64,000 nt of DNA from Streptomyces chartreusis NRRL 3882 (GTDB taxonomy: Bacteria > Actinomycetota > Actinomycetes > Streptomycetales > Streptomycetaceae), in NCBI RefSeq assembly GCF_900236475.1, contig NZ_LT963352.1, positions 7,466,001-7,530,000 of the forward strand, read 5' to 3'. Shown piece by piece: positions 43,801 to 55,177 of the stretch (its first letter is position 1; the number at the start of each line of letters is the position of its first letter). A program made the translations under genes and the position numbers. The notes under the pieces were generated by a model that made no database searches, was not told the origin of the DNA, and worked only from the letters and a program-made list of their open reading frames with translations.

Positions 43801-43941
43801 GAACGCGACGCCGACGAAGTACGCAGCCGTATGGCCTCGCTCCAGCGCGGCTGGCAGCGCGGCCGCGAGGAGAACGCAGCGGGCGACGCCGCCCACAGCG
43901 GCACAGCACGACAAGGAACGACAGAGGGGGACGGTCGATGA
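40837..43941 (+). CDS. cvnA: Conservon sensor histidine kinase-like protein CvnA
   Basis: The protein has 1034 residues from ATG 40837, with GGGGGAGG upstream. One membrane helix lies near residues 12-30. An extracytoplasmic nitrate/nitrite-sensor-like domain extends to about 300. A second helix (about 305-330) and a HAMP-like linker follow. The HATPase domain has the N box HLVAELLENATVFSPP near residue 525 and DRGLGMAAEALL near 559. From about 635 the protein is disordered, Pro/Arg-rich, with repeated LPxRRR-type motifs. No phosphoacceptor His box is obvious, as is usual for CvnA. It would signal with CvnB, CvnC and CvnD at the membrane, a bacterial analogue of a GPCR/G-protein module. Confidence 0.92.
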   Translation: MRFRGKSIRRKIVALLLVPLVSLTAIWAFATVLTGREAGDLFNVSSVVEKIGYPIEDTVRVLQEERRQTLVYLADPRASDGLAALRRSRTATDEAVGSIRENARNPDVRDAMGADTDERLTAVLDAFEGIESLRRSVEDGTVNRSQALDLYNRLVDPCYVLLANLHVVDNVELDKQYRALVNVARARELLSREDALLGSALIVGKISRSEERDISDLVAQRTLMYDTNLPLLPVSERDRYESFWKNASTAPLRVAEEAAVSSADGTPRGVTAKSWDSAAGNVLDELGTLNDQANDRYQNRVEPVAMGVIAKAVIAGVLGLLALLVSLFLSVRVGRTLIRDLRQLRLEAHEASGVRLPSVMRRLSAGEQVDVETEVPRLEYDKNEMGEVGQALNTLQRAAVEAAVKQAELRAGVSEVFVNLARRSQVLLHKQLTLLDAMERRTEDTEELADLFRLDHLTTRMRRHAEGLVILSGAAPSRQWRKPVQLMDVVRAAVAEVEDYERIEVRRLPRIAVTGPAVADITHLVAELLENATVFSPPHTAVQVLGERVANGFTLEIHDRGLGMAAEALLDANLRLAETPEFELSDTDRLGLFVVSRLAQRQNVRVSLQPSPYGGTTAVVFIPDALLTDDAPDTNGIGFRLDRPQLAKESEPQDSRRAALSQGPAQRPGLPASLLDGPVELEAPVDLDAIGGFPGALDDEDSEHGALFRPRPLARAQDEAAGRRADPRQAADAHSAHDRTDTDDDPNAPVQLPRRHTPKLVSSHGRPVTEQRPRRGKTEEETTSGTGRAEPDGTAPLPSRRRGDASVSGGATGRSGPEPATALPVRRRTEGSSTGSRRGETQPDAPPPLPARRRGAESGRRGIGAAGRNDDRMESPASSGTGPEPPTLSTRTRRAEIASSGPDGPDRRPGPGPESTGGPARQVTASAAMPQGTGSTPGSGRRGQSPGSAPDEPRSGTAPLPRRVRQANLAPQLKRGSEPRTEDRTEPVERDADEVRSRMASLQRGWQRGREENAAGDAAHSGTARQGTTEGDGR

Positions 43942-44372
43942 CCGCACCGAAGGCGACCGGCCACACCGCAGCCAACAAGGGGGAGCTGAACTGGCTCCTC
44001 GACGACCTGGTGGACCGCGTCGCGAGTATCCGCAAGGCCCTCGTGCTCTCCGGCGACGGTTTGCCGACAGGGTTGTCCAGGGACCTGACCAGGGAGGACA
44101 GCGAGCACCTGGCCGCCGTCGCCTCCGGATTCCACAGCCTTGCCAAGGGCGTGGGACGCCACTTCGAGGCCGGCAACGTCCGTCAGACGGTCGTCGAGCT
44201 CGACGACGCCTTCCTGTTCGTGACGGCCGCCGGCGACGGCAGCTGCCTCGCCGTCCTCTCGGACGCCGACTCGGACGTCGGCCAGGTCGCCTACGAGATG
44301 ACGCTCCTCGTGAAGCGGGTGGGTGTGCATCTGGGTGCCGCTCCGCGCACCGATCTGCCCGCAGGCGGGTAG
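43938..44372 (+). CDS. cvnB: Conservon roadblock/LC7 protein CvnB
   Basis: The protein has 144 residues from ATG 43938, overlapping the cvnA stop by 4 bases. NWLLDDLVDRVASIRKALVL and VVELDDAFLFVTAAGDGSCL are the roadblock/LC7 domain blocks. Roadblock proteins typically bind and regulate small GTPases, here the CvnD encoded after the inserted hydantoinase gene. Confidence 0.93.
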   Translation: MTAPKATGHTAANKGELNWLLDDLVDRVASIRKALVLSGDGLPTGLSRDLTREDSEHLAAVASGFHSLAKGVGRHFEAGNVRQTVVELDDAFLFVTAAGDGSCLAVLSDADSDVGQVAYEMTLLVKRVGVHLGAAPRTDLPAGG

Positions 44373-44381
44373 TGGGATGAC

Positions 44382-44777
44382 ATGAGCGCTGACGGTCAGG
44401 GAAGAAGCCACTGGTTCGACGACGAGGCCGGACCGGTCGTCCGTCCGTACGCCATGACGCGCGGCCGCACCAGCAGCCAGGGCCAGCACCGCCTGGACCT
44501 GATCGCGGTCGTGGTCACGGAACCGCACGCGGACGACCCGGAAGCGGACCACATGCTCTCCCCGGAGCATGTGGACATCGTCGAACTGTGTCGTGACGTC
44601 CCGCAGTCGGTCGCCGAACTCGCAGCGGAACTCGACCTGCCGATCGGGGTGGTACGGGTCCTTGTCGGAGATCTCGTGGACGCGGAATTCGTCCATGTGA
44701 ACCGGCCCGTACCCCCTGCCGAACTGCCGGACGAGAGTATTCTGCGCGACGTGATCAACGGCCTCCGGGCGCTGTGA
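44382..44777 (+). CDS. cvnC: Conservon DUF742 protein CvnC
   Basis: The protein has 131 residues from ATG 44382, 9 bases after cvnB. WFDDEAGPVVRPYAMTRGRT opens the domain. The second half (VDIVELCRDVPQSVAELAAE, LDLPIGVVRVLVGDLVDAEF) is winged-helix-like and the C-terminus ESILRDVINGLRAL is the standard DUF742 ending. In ordinary conservons cvnD follows directly, often overlapping. Here a 3.65-kb gene intervenes. Confidence 0.93.
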   Translation: MSADGQGRSHWFDDEAGPVVRPYAMTRGRTSSQGQHRLDLIAVVVTEPHADDPEADHMLSPEHVDIVELCRDVPQSVAELAAELDLPIGVVRVLVGDLVDAEFVHVNRPVPPAELPDESILRDVINGLRAL

Positions 44778-44801
44778 GCAGCGCGGAAGCGGGGTACTGA
44801 C

Positions 44802-48432
<3,631 letters not shown>

Positions 48433-48452
<20 letters not shown>

Positions 48453-49038
48453 GCGCGGCAAGCCTCCGGTCGAGCCCGTCACGCTCAAGATCCTGGTGGC
48501 CGGCGGCTTCGGCGTGGGCAAGACCACGCTCGTCGGCGCGGTCAGCGAGATCCGGCCGCTGCGCACCGAGGAGCTGCTCACCGAGGCCGGGCGCCCGGTC
48601 GACGACACCAGCGGTGTGGAAGGCAAGCACACCACGACCGTGGCCATGGACTTCGGCCGCATCACGCTCCGCGAGGACCTGGTGCTGTACCTCTTCGGCA
48701 CGCCCGGCCAGGAGCGGTTCTGGTTCATGTGGGACGAGCTCTCCGAGGGCGCCCTCGGAGCCGTCGTCCTCGCCGACACCCGCCGCCTTGAGGACTGCTT
48801 CGCCGCCGTCGACTACTTCGAACGGCGCGAGATACCGTTCCTCGTCGGCGTCAACTGCTTCGAGGGCGCCCCGCGTTACCCGGTCGAGGACGTGCGCCAG
48901 GCCCTCGACCTCGACGACGGCGTCCCGCTCATGATGTGCGACGCCCGCGACCGCGAGTCGGTCAAGGAAGCACTCATCGGCGTCGTCCAGCACGCCATGG
49001 CGTACGCGGCCGACCGCCGCCAGACGGTGGCCACCTGA
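48433..49038 (+). CDS. cvnD: Conservon small GTPase CvnD
   Basis: The protein has 201 residues from ATG 48433, with GGAGAAG upstream inside the 3' end of the hydantoinase gene. It is a Ras-like ATP/GTP-binding protein: P-loop LVAGGFGVGKTTLVGAV, then FGTPGQERFWFMWDELSEGA (G3-like) and LVGVNCFEGAPRY in the G4 position, where N is retained but the classic NKxD is altered, as in other CvnD proteins. It would switch under control of CvnB/CvnC. Confidence 0.93.
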
Positions 49039-49058
49039 CGCTCGCCCGACCAGCGGGC

Positions 49059-49094
49059 GCGGACCGTACCCCCGCCGACAGGGGTACGGTCCGC
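49059..49094. terminator. Bidirectional terminator between cvnD and glpK
   Basis: A perfect 14-bp inverted repeat (GCGGACCGTACCCC / GGGGTACGGTCCGC) around an 8-base loop lies between the two convergent genes. Confidence 0.8.
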
Positions 49095-49125
49095 AGTCCG
49101 GAAAGGCCGCTCCACGCGCGCGTGG

Positions 49126-50646
49126 CTAGCTGTCGCCGTCCTCCTCCCAGCCGAAGCTCTTCTCCACGGCCTTGCGCCAGTTGTGGTGCTCGCGATCCCG
49201 CACCGACGCGTCCATGGACGGTGTCCACTCGACGTCCTTCTGCCAGTGCGCCTTGAGCTCGTCAAGGTCGTTCCACACGCCGGTGGCCAGACCGGCCGCG
49301 TACGCGGCGCCCAGACAGGTCGTCTCGGAGACCTTGGGCCGCACCACCGGCACGTCGAGCACGTCCGCCTGGTGCTGCATGAGCAGGTTGTTCTTCGTCA
49401 TGCCACCGTCGACCTTCAGGGTGGTGATGTGCACCCCGGAGTCCTGGTACATGGCGTCCACGACCTCGCGTGTCTGCCAGCTGGTCGCCTCCAGCACCGC
49501 GCGCGCGAGGTGCGCCTTCGTGACGTAGCGGGTCAGCCCGGTGACCACGCCCCGAGCGTCGGAGCGCCAGTACGGCGCGAACAGGCCCGAGAACGCCGGC
49601 ACGATGTACGCGCCCCCGTTGTCCTCCACGCTCGCGGCCAGGGGCTCGATCTCGTCGGCGGTACGGATGATGCCGAGCTGGTCGCGGAACCACTGGACCA
49701 GCGCGCCCGTTATGGCTATCGACCCCTCCAGGCAGTAGACCGGCGCCTCGCTGCCGATCTTGTATCCCATCGTCGTCAGCAGGCCGCTCTTCGACGGCAC
49801 CGGGCGGTTTCCGGTGTTGAGCAGAAGGAAGCTGCCCGTGCCGTACGTGTTCTTCGCGGTGCCCACGTCGTAGCAGGCCTGGCCGAACACGGCGGCTTGC
49901 TGGTCGCCCAGCGCGGAGGCCACGGGCACGCCGGCGAGCTGGCCGACGGCAGTGCCGTACACCTCGGCGGAGGACCGGATCTCCGGCAGCATGGCCTCGG
50001 GAATGTTCATCGCCGAGGCGATCGAGGAGTCCCACTGGAGGGTCTCCAGGTTCATCAGCATGGTGCGCCCGGCGTTGGTCACGTCGGTGACGTGCTGCCC
50101 GCCGTCGGTGCCGCCGGTGAGGTTCCAGATCAGCCAGGAGTCGATCGTTCCGAAGGCGATCTCACCGCGTTCCGCCCGGGCCCGGAGGTCGGGCACGTTG
50201 TCGAGCAGCCACGCCGCCTTGGGTCCGGAGAAGTAGGTGGCCAGCGGCAGACCCGTCTGCTCGCGGAAGCGGTCCTGCCCGTCCGAGCCGCCCAGCTGGT
50301 TGCACAGCGCCGCCGTCCGCGTGTCCTGCCACACGATGGCGTTGTGCACCGGCTTTCCGGTCGTGCGGTCCCACAGGAGAGTCGTCTCGCGCTGGTTGGT
50401 GATTCCCATCGCGCTCAGCTGGTCGGCGCGCAGCCCGGCCTTGGCGAGCGCCCCGGCGACCACCGCCTGCACCTTGGACCAGATCTCGGTGGCGTCGTGC
50501 TCCACCCACCCGGGCTTCGGGAAGATCTGTCGGTGCTCACGCTGGTCCACGGCGACGATGGCACCGTTCTGGTCGAAGACGATGCAGCGGCTCGAGGTGG
50601 TGCCCTGGTCGATCGCTGCTACGTACTTCTCGGAGTTGTCCGTCAT
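49126..50646 (-). CDS. glpK: Glycerol kinase
   Basis: A 506-residue, full-length glycerol kinase from ATG 50646, with AAGAGGTAG upstream. AAIDQGTTSSRCIVFDQNG at the start, ITNQRETTLLWDRTTGKPVH, GTIDSWLIWNLTGG and LKVDGGMTKNNLLMQHQADV are FGGY-family glycerol kinase signatures. It phosphorylates glycerol to sn-glycerol 3-phosphate in the cytosol. The gene just upstream, glpF, is a decayed remnant, and no glpD or gylR-like gene is seen nearby. This is probably a second copy, since Streptomyces normally carry an intact glpFKD locus elsewhere (inference). Confidence 0.95.
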   Translation of the reverse strand: MTDNSEKYVAAIDQGTTSSRCIVFDQNGAIVAVDQREHRQIFPKPGWVEHDATEIWSKVQAVVAGALAKAGLRADQLSAMGITNQRETTLLWDRTTGKPVHNAIVWQDTRTAALCNQLGGSDGQDRFREQTGLPLATYFSGPKAAWLLDNVPDLRARAERGEIAFGTIDSWLIWNLTGGTDGGQHVTDVTNAGRTMLMNLETLQWDSSIASAMNIPEAMLPEIRSSAEVYGTAVGQLAGVPVASALGDQQAAVFGQACYDVGTAKNTYGTGSFLLLNTGNRPVPSKSGLLTTMGYKIGSEAPVYCLEGSIAITGALVQWFRDQLGIIRTADEIEPLAASVEDNGGAYIVPAFSGLFAPYWRSDARGVVTGLTRYVTKAHLARAVLEATSWQTREVVDAMYQDSGVHITTLKVDGGMTKNNLLMQHQADVLDVPVVRPKVSETTCLGAAYAAGLATGVWNDLDELKAHWQKDVEWTPSMDASVRDREHHNWRKAVEKSFGWEEDGDS

Positions 50647-50670
50647 GGCTACTACCTCTTGATCGCTTGG

Positions 50671-50917
50671 TCAGAAGGCTGTGTTGTAGATGAGGGCCCC
50701 GAGAATTCCGCCGGCCGCGGGCCCTGCCACCGGGATTCAGGCGTAACCCCCAGGAACCCCGCCATCAGGTTGGCCAACGGGTTCCTGATCTCCGGGACGG
50801 CGGAGAAGATGCCGAGCCCGGACCTTGTGGGTGACGGCGGCGCAGACCCCCGCGCCGACGAGGAGCAGGATCGCCGTGCCGATGATCTCGCCGAACGAAG
50901 ATGTCCACGTTGCTCAT
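50671..50917 (-). pseudogene. glpF: Glycerol facilitator glpF, decayed remnant
   Basis: Only about 247 bases remain of a gene normally near 800. Islands in different frames match GlpF in order: MSNVDIFV at the ATG 50917, then after a one-base shift GEIIGTAILLLVGAGVCAA, then after another shift GIFSAVPEIRNPLANL, and at the end, in yet another frame, PVAGPAAGGILGALIYNTAF with a stop at 50671. All the NPA pore motifs are gone. The order glpF-glpK is the normal one, so the kinase has outlived its transporter. Confidence 0.85.
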
Positions 50918-51610
50918 GGCGGCTCCTAGGGCGAGGCCCCGGGACGATCCGCCCCGGTCCTCATGTGCGGGGTGCGTTTCCCATGGCTACTTCAGCCGAA
51001 GGCAGGAAAATCCCGCGCCCCGCCCGGCGTCCGTGACGAGCGTGCCGATCGCAGCCGAATCGCCCGTGGAGAAAGGGCCTTGGCGTAGGCGCGCCGACGC
51101 GCCGCAGTGCCGGATACGCCGAGTATGTACGGCGATGTCGACTGACACCGGAAGTGTTCACCGGCGCCCAGGGGGCGTCAAGGTCGCCGACCGCAACGGT
51201 TGACGGCCTGGGGTGACGGTGGCGGGACTGCCGGGCCGGGTGGCCGGTTGCACGGCCCTGGCGGCGCCCGGTCGGGTCACTGTTCAGATCTGGTCGGGGC
51301 CTGCGCGTGCTTCCGTGAGCCGCGCAAGGCCTTGCTGGTGGTGTCGTCCGGCCTCCGCCGGGCTCCGCCGTAGGCGACCGCCCAGACGCACCTGACTCCT
51401 CGCTTGCTAGCCACCAGCATCCACCTGACCAGGCGGTCTCTCAACCGGACGAGTCGTGCCCCGCCCCAGGCCGTCTGCCGGGCCCTGGCGAGCCGGTCAC
51501 TGCCGTGCCCGGGCGCCCACCCGGACAGCGCCACGACCCCGCCGGGCCGGTGCGGGCTCTCAGTCCTGCACACCGCCCCTCCAGGCTGCGGGAGCCCCTG
51601 CGCGGTCCTC
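50918..51610. other. Noncoding or decayed stretch of about 690 bp
   Basis: No gene is recognised. Several frames are open but show no family resemblance. A short ORF at 51134-51202 (MSTDTGSVHRRPGGVKVADR) is followed immediately by a stop and could be the head of a lost regulator gene, but this is a guess. Confidence 0.4.
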
Positions 51611-53233
51611 TCAAGCCGGGGCCGGTGCCGGCTCAGCGCCGCGGCGGGTCTCATGTCCGGACGTGCCCGCCCGGCCCAGCACCCAACTCGCACCGTGCAA
51701 CGCCTTCGCCGCCTTCTTCAGGGGCGCCAGGCAAGCCGCCGCCTGCCGGTGGTCGGTCACACTGCCCGGCGCGCACAGCACCGTGGCGAGCGACAGCGTG
51801 ACCGGCCGACCGTCGGCCGACCAGGGAGCGTCCAGCACGGCGGCGGCCAGCGGATCGAGCCCCTCCGGTTCTGCGAGCACCAGGAAATCGTCGCCGCCGA
51901 TGTGTCCCACGCGGGTGCCGTCCGTCGCGGCCTGCTGCAAAGCACGCCCCACCGCCCGGATCAGCTCGTCGCCCGCCGCGAACCCGGCCCCGTCGTTGAC
52001 CTGCTTGAAGTGGTCGACGTCCAGCCAGCTCAGCGCGAAGGCCCGCCCGGACGCGATCCGCCGGTCCACCTCACCGGTGATCGCGTCCGAGCCGGGCAGG
52101 CGCGTCAGCGGATTCAACCCCGCCGCCTCCTCCACCCGCGTCTCGGCCAGTGCGCGCACGAGATCCGCGAGCCGTACGACGCCCACACAGCGCCCGTACT
52201 CGTCCACGACGGCCACATCGTCCGACGTGCGGTCCCGCCCACCGACCGCCACGACGTCCAGCACCTCCCATGCGGTGGCGTCGATGCCCACCGTCCGCGG
52301 CGGGTCACCGAGCTTGGCCGCGGGCCGATCGGCGTACAGGGCGTGCCCGTAGCGCCCCGACATCGACAACAGGAAGCGGGACCGGTGCACCGACCGGACC
52401 GGCACTCCGGCGGTGTCCACGAGCAGCACCCCGGACACATCCGGTGACCCGGTCAGCAGCGCCCGCACCTGCCCCGCGGACGCCGAGGCGGGCAGCAGCG
52501 CGGCGGGCCGCACGAACTCCCGCACCGACGGCCCCGACCGCGGCACGGCCACATCGGCGGGGGAGCGGGGCGGAACATAGACGTCCGCAGCGGGCAGCCG
52601 GGCCGGCGGGGCGAACAGCTCGCCCTGTGCCAGCTGTGCCCCGGCCGCCAGCGCCGCCGCGTACTGCCCTTCGGTCTCCACGCCCTCGACGGCCAGGAGG
52701 GCTCCCAACCCGTCGCACAGCGTCCGCATCGACCGCACCACCGCCGGCCGTGCCAGCAGCGACGCGTCCAGCTTCACCAGCTGGGGCGTGATGTCCGCGA
52801 GGAGCCGCAAGGGCACGTCCCCGTCACCGACACCGTCCGCGCAGATCCGGAAGCCCTGATCGCGCAGCCTGGACACCCCCTCCAGCAGTGCCCGCTGCGG
52901 CACGTGCGTGTACGGCGGACAGACGTCGATCGTCACCTCCCACGGAAGCCGCCCGGCCTCGCGCACGGCGTCATGCAGCGAAGGCAGGCCGCCGAGGTCC
53001 GCGAGGGTGCCGGCGAAGACGTTGACGAACAGTGGCAACAGCGTCTCCTTGCGCACCGCCGCGCGGACCGCCGACACCGCCAGTCGGCTGTCGAGCTCGG
53101 GGTCCCGGCGGGCCTCGGCCAGGATGTCGCCGGCCTCCGGGCGGGCGAGTATCTCCAGTCCCGCGACCGCGCCGGTCGTCAGGTTGACCACCGGTTGGAA
53201 GGCGAAGCGGAGAGTATCCGTCCAGGAGTGCAC
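51611..53233 (-). CDS. Degenerate EAL-CBS-GGDEF protein
   Basis: About 540 residues from GTG 53233 (VHSWTDTLRFAFQPVV). The start is uncertain: an in-frame TTG at 53266 is possible and no clear ribosome binding site is seen. Residues 1 to about 230 form an EAL-like fold beginning FAFQPVVNLTTGAVAGLEIL. CBS-like repeats at about 260-370 include DDVAVVDEYGRCVGVVRLAD. A C-terminal GGDEF-like domain follows (LSWLDVDHFKQVNDGAGFAA, GHIGGDDFLVL). Several catalytic positions are altered: EAL is EIL, the DDFG motif is ADGVG, and GGDEF is GGDDF. It is probably a c-di-GMP sensor or scaffold rather than an enzyme (inference). No membrane segment is seen. Confidence 0.85.
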   Translation of the reverse strand: MHSWTDTLRFAFQPVVNLTTGAVAGLEILARPEAGDILAEARRDPELDSRLAVSAVRAAVRKETLLPLFVNVFAGTLADLGGLPSLHDAVREAGRLPWEVTIDVCPPYTHVPQRALLEGVSRLRDQGFRICADGVGDGDVPLRLLADITPQLVKLDASLLARPAVVRSMRTLCDGLGALLAVEGVETEGQYAAALAAGAQLAQGELFAPPARLPAADVYVPPRSPADVAVPRSGPSVREFVRPAALLPASASAGQVRALLTGSPDVSGVLLVDTAGVPVRSVHRSRFLLSMSGRYGHALYADRPAAKLGDPPRTVGIDATAWEVLDVVAVGGRDRTSDDVAVVDEYGRCVGVVRLADLVRALAETRVEEAAGLNPLTRLPGSDAITGEVDRRIASGRAFALSWLDVDHFKQVNDGAGFAAGDELIRAVGRALQQAATDGTRVGHIGGDDFLVLAEPEGLDPLAAAVLDAPWSADGRPVTLSLATVLCAPGSVTDHRQAAACLAPLKKAAKALHGASWVLGRAGTSGHETRRGAEPAPAPA

Positions 53234-53434
53234 GGGAGCATGATGACTCCACCGGCGCAGGCCCAAGCGCAGTTCATGAGACGTTCACGCAGGATTCCGG
53301 AGCGGTCACACAGCGTATGCCAAGGCACGGTCGCGACCGCACCACCGGCGTCCGAGCCGGCATCGCTCGGTGCCCCCCGGCGCCATCCCGCGGACGTCCG
53401 GGCACTGTCCCGAGCCGCGTCCCGGCCCCGCGGC

Positions 53435-54625
53435 TCACCGCACCGCGATCAGCGCCGATCCATGACCGAACAACCCCTGGTTCACGCTGATGCCCACGCG
53501 CGCTCCCGCGACCTGCCGGTCACCTGCCTCGCCCCGCAACTGCCAGGCCAGCTCGCACACCTGGGCTATCGCCTGCGCTGGAACCGCCTCGCCGAAGGAG
53601 GCCAGACCACCGCTGGCGTTCACCGGTATTCGCCCGCCCAGGGCCGTCGCTCCGTCCCGCAGCAGCTTCACGCCCTCGCCCTCACCGCACAGCCCCAGGT
53701 CCTCGTACCACTGCAACTCGAGCGCCGTGGAAAGGTCGTAGACCTCGGCCAGTGACAGGTCCTCCGGCCCGACGCCCGCCTCCTCGTAGGCCGCCCGGGC
53801 GATGGACACCCGGAACGTCTCGGCGGCCGGGTCGACCGCCACTGCGGAGTCCGTGGCGATGTCCGGCAGGTCCAGCACGGTGTTCGGGTACCGCGGCGTC
53901 ACCGTGGACACGGCCCGGATCCGCACCGGATCCGCATGGCCGTGGCGCCGCGCGAACTCCATGCTGGAGAGCACCACCGCCGCGCCGCCGTCGGAGGTCG
54001 CGCAGATGTCGAGCAGCCGCAGCGGATCGGCGACGACGGCGGAGGCGGCGACCTCCTCGGCGGTGACCCGCCGGCGGTAGCGCGCATGGGGGTTCAGCGC
54101 TCCCATCGCGGCGTTCTTCACCTTCACCCGTGCGAAGTCACCCGGCGTGTCGCCGTGCAGGGCCATGCGCCTGCGGGCGTACAACCCGAAGTACACCGGG
54201 TTGGTCGCCCCGAGAACCCGGAACCGCAGCCAGTCGGGATCGTCGGGTCGGTCGCCGCCCGCGGGGCGGAAGAATCCCTTGGGAGCGGCGTCGGCTCCGA
54301 CCACGAGCACCACCTCGGCGAGCCCGGAGAGGATCTGGGCCCGCGCGGCGTCCACGGCCTGTGCCCCGGACGCGCACGCGGCGTACACGCTCGTGACCCG
54401 GGCCCCCTGCCAGCCCAGTGCTTTCGCGAACGTCGCTCCGGCGACATACCCGGGATAGCCGCCACGGACGGTGTCCGCGCCGATGATCGAGCCGATGTCC
54501 CGCCAGTCCAGCCCGGCGTCGGTGAGCGCCGCGCGGGCCGCTGCGACGCCGTACTCGACGAAGTTCCGTCCCCACTTGCCCCAGGGGTGCATGCCCGCGC
54601 CCAGCACCGCCACCTCGCCCGTCAT
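53435..54625 (-). CDS. Thiolase-like (SCP-x/lipid-transfer) protein
   Basis: The protein has 396 residues from ATG 54625 (MTGEVAVLGAGMHPWGKWGR). SVYAACASGAQAVDAARAQI holds the thiolase nucleophile cysteine. ICATSDGGAAVVLSSME and LSLAEVYDLSTALELQWYED, GGRIPVNASGGLASFGEAVP and the C-terminal VNQGLFGHGSALIAVR match the SCP-x/non-specific lipid-transfer thiolase branch. Members act in beta-oxidation of steroid or branched acyl chains, usually with a DUF35 partner, which is encoded directly upstream with a 4-base overlap. The substrate is unknown. Confidence 0.88.
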   Translation of the reverse strand: MTGEVAVLGAGMHPWGKWGRNFVEYGVAAARAALTDAGLDWRDIGSIIGADTVRGGYPGYVAGATFAKALGWQGARVTSVYAACASGAQAVDAARAQILSGLAEVVLVVGADAAPKGFFRPAGGDRPDDPDWLRFRVLGATNPVYFGLYARRRMALHGDTPGDFARVKVKNAAMGALNPHARYRRRVTAEEVAASAVVADPLRLLDICATSDGGAAVVLSSMEFARRHGHADPVRIRAVSTVTPRYPNTVLDLPDIATDSAVAVDPAAETFRVSIARAAYEEAGVGPEDLSLAEVYDLSTALELQWYEDLGLCGEGEGVKLLRDGATALGGRIPVNASGGLASFGEAVPAQAIAQVCELAWQLRGEAGDRQVAGARVGISVNQGLFGHGSALIAVR

Positions 54626-55068
54626 GCCTTCACCCCCGTCGGCCGCCAGTGCCACGTCGTCCAGGTCGTTTCCGCGTCCTCGTGGAGCACACCGGGCACG
54701 ACCTCCACCTCCATGCCCACCGTCAGGTCCGCGACGGTGACCCCGGGAGCCGCCTGTCCCAGAACCACGAGGCGCTCGGCCTCCAGCTCCACAGCGATCA
54801 ACGCGCACGGCTCCCACGGAAGTTCCGGATCGCTCACGTAGGGTGACGGCGGCCGATACCGGCTGTCCGTGTACGACCAGACGCGGCCACGCCGCGACAG
54901 CGGGACCTCCGCCAACTCTCCGCCCGCGCAGGCCGGGTTGCGGCAGTGGTGGTCCTCGCGGGGGAAGAAGACCGAGGCGCAGGCCGCGCAGCGCGTGCCG
55001 AGCAGCCGGAAATCCTCCCCCTCCCCGGCGAACCACCCCGCGACCACCGGCGTTCGTGTACGCGACAC
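54622..55068 (-). CDS. DUF35 OB-fold/zinc-ribbon partner of the thiolase
   Basis: The protein has 148 residues from GTG 55068, with GGGAGG 6 bases upstream. The rubredoxin-like zinc ribbon is CAACASVFFPREDHHC with further CRNPAC. The OB-fold follows, with GRVWSYTDSRYRPPSPYVSD and LIAVELEAERLVVLGQAAPG. DUF35 proteins bind SCP-x thiolases as an acyl-CoA-binding subunit. Its stop overlaps the thiolase start (ATGA). Confidence 0.9.
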   Translation of the reverse strand: MSRTRTPVVAGWFAGEGEDFRLLGTRCAACASVFFPREDHHCRNPACAGGELAEVPLSRRGRVWSYTDSRYRPPSPYVSDPELPWEPCALIAVELEAERLVVLGQAAPGVTVADLTVGMEVEVVPGVLHEDAETTWTTWHWRPTGVKA

Positions 55069-55177
55069 CGTTGCCTCCCCGCAGACGTGACCTGACGGTA
55101 TGTCAGAAGTCTGCCACGGCCTTCCGCGTCTCGGCATCCCTTCCCCGGCGGGACCCTCTCCTGGTAGACGCAGGCCC

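Noticed and set aside
51277..51693. 138-residue minus-strand ORF near the degenerate GGDEF gene
   Set aside because: It overlaps the end of the GGDEF gene, has mixed composition and no recognisable motif. I kept the region as decayed DNA.
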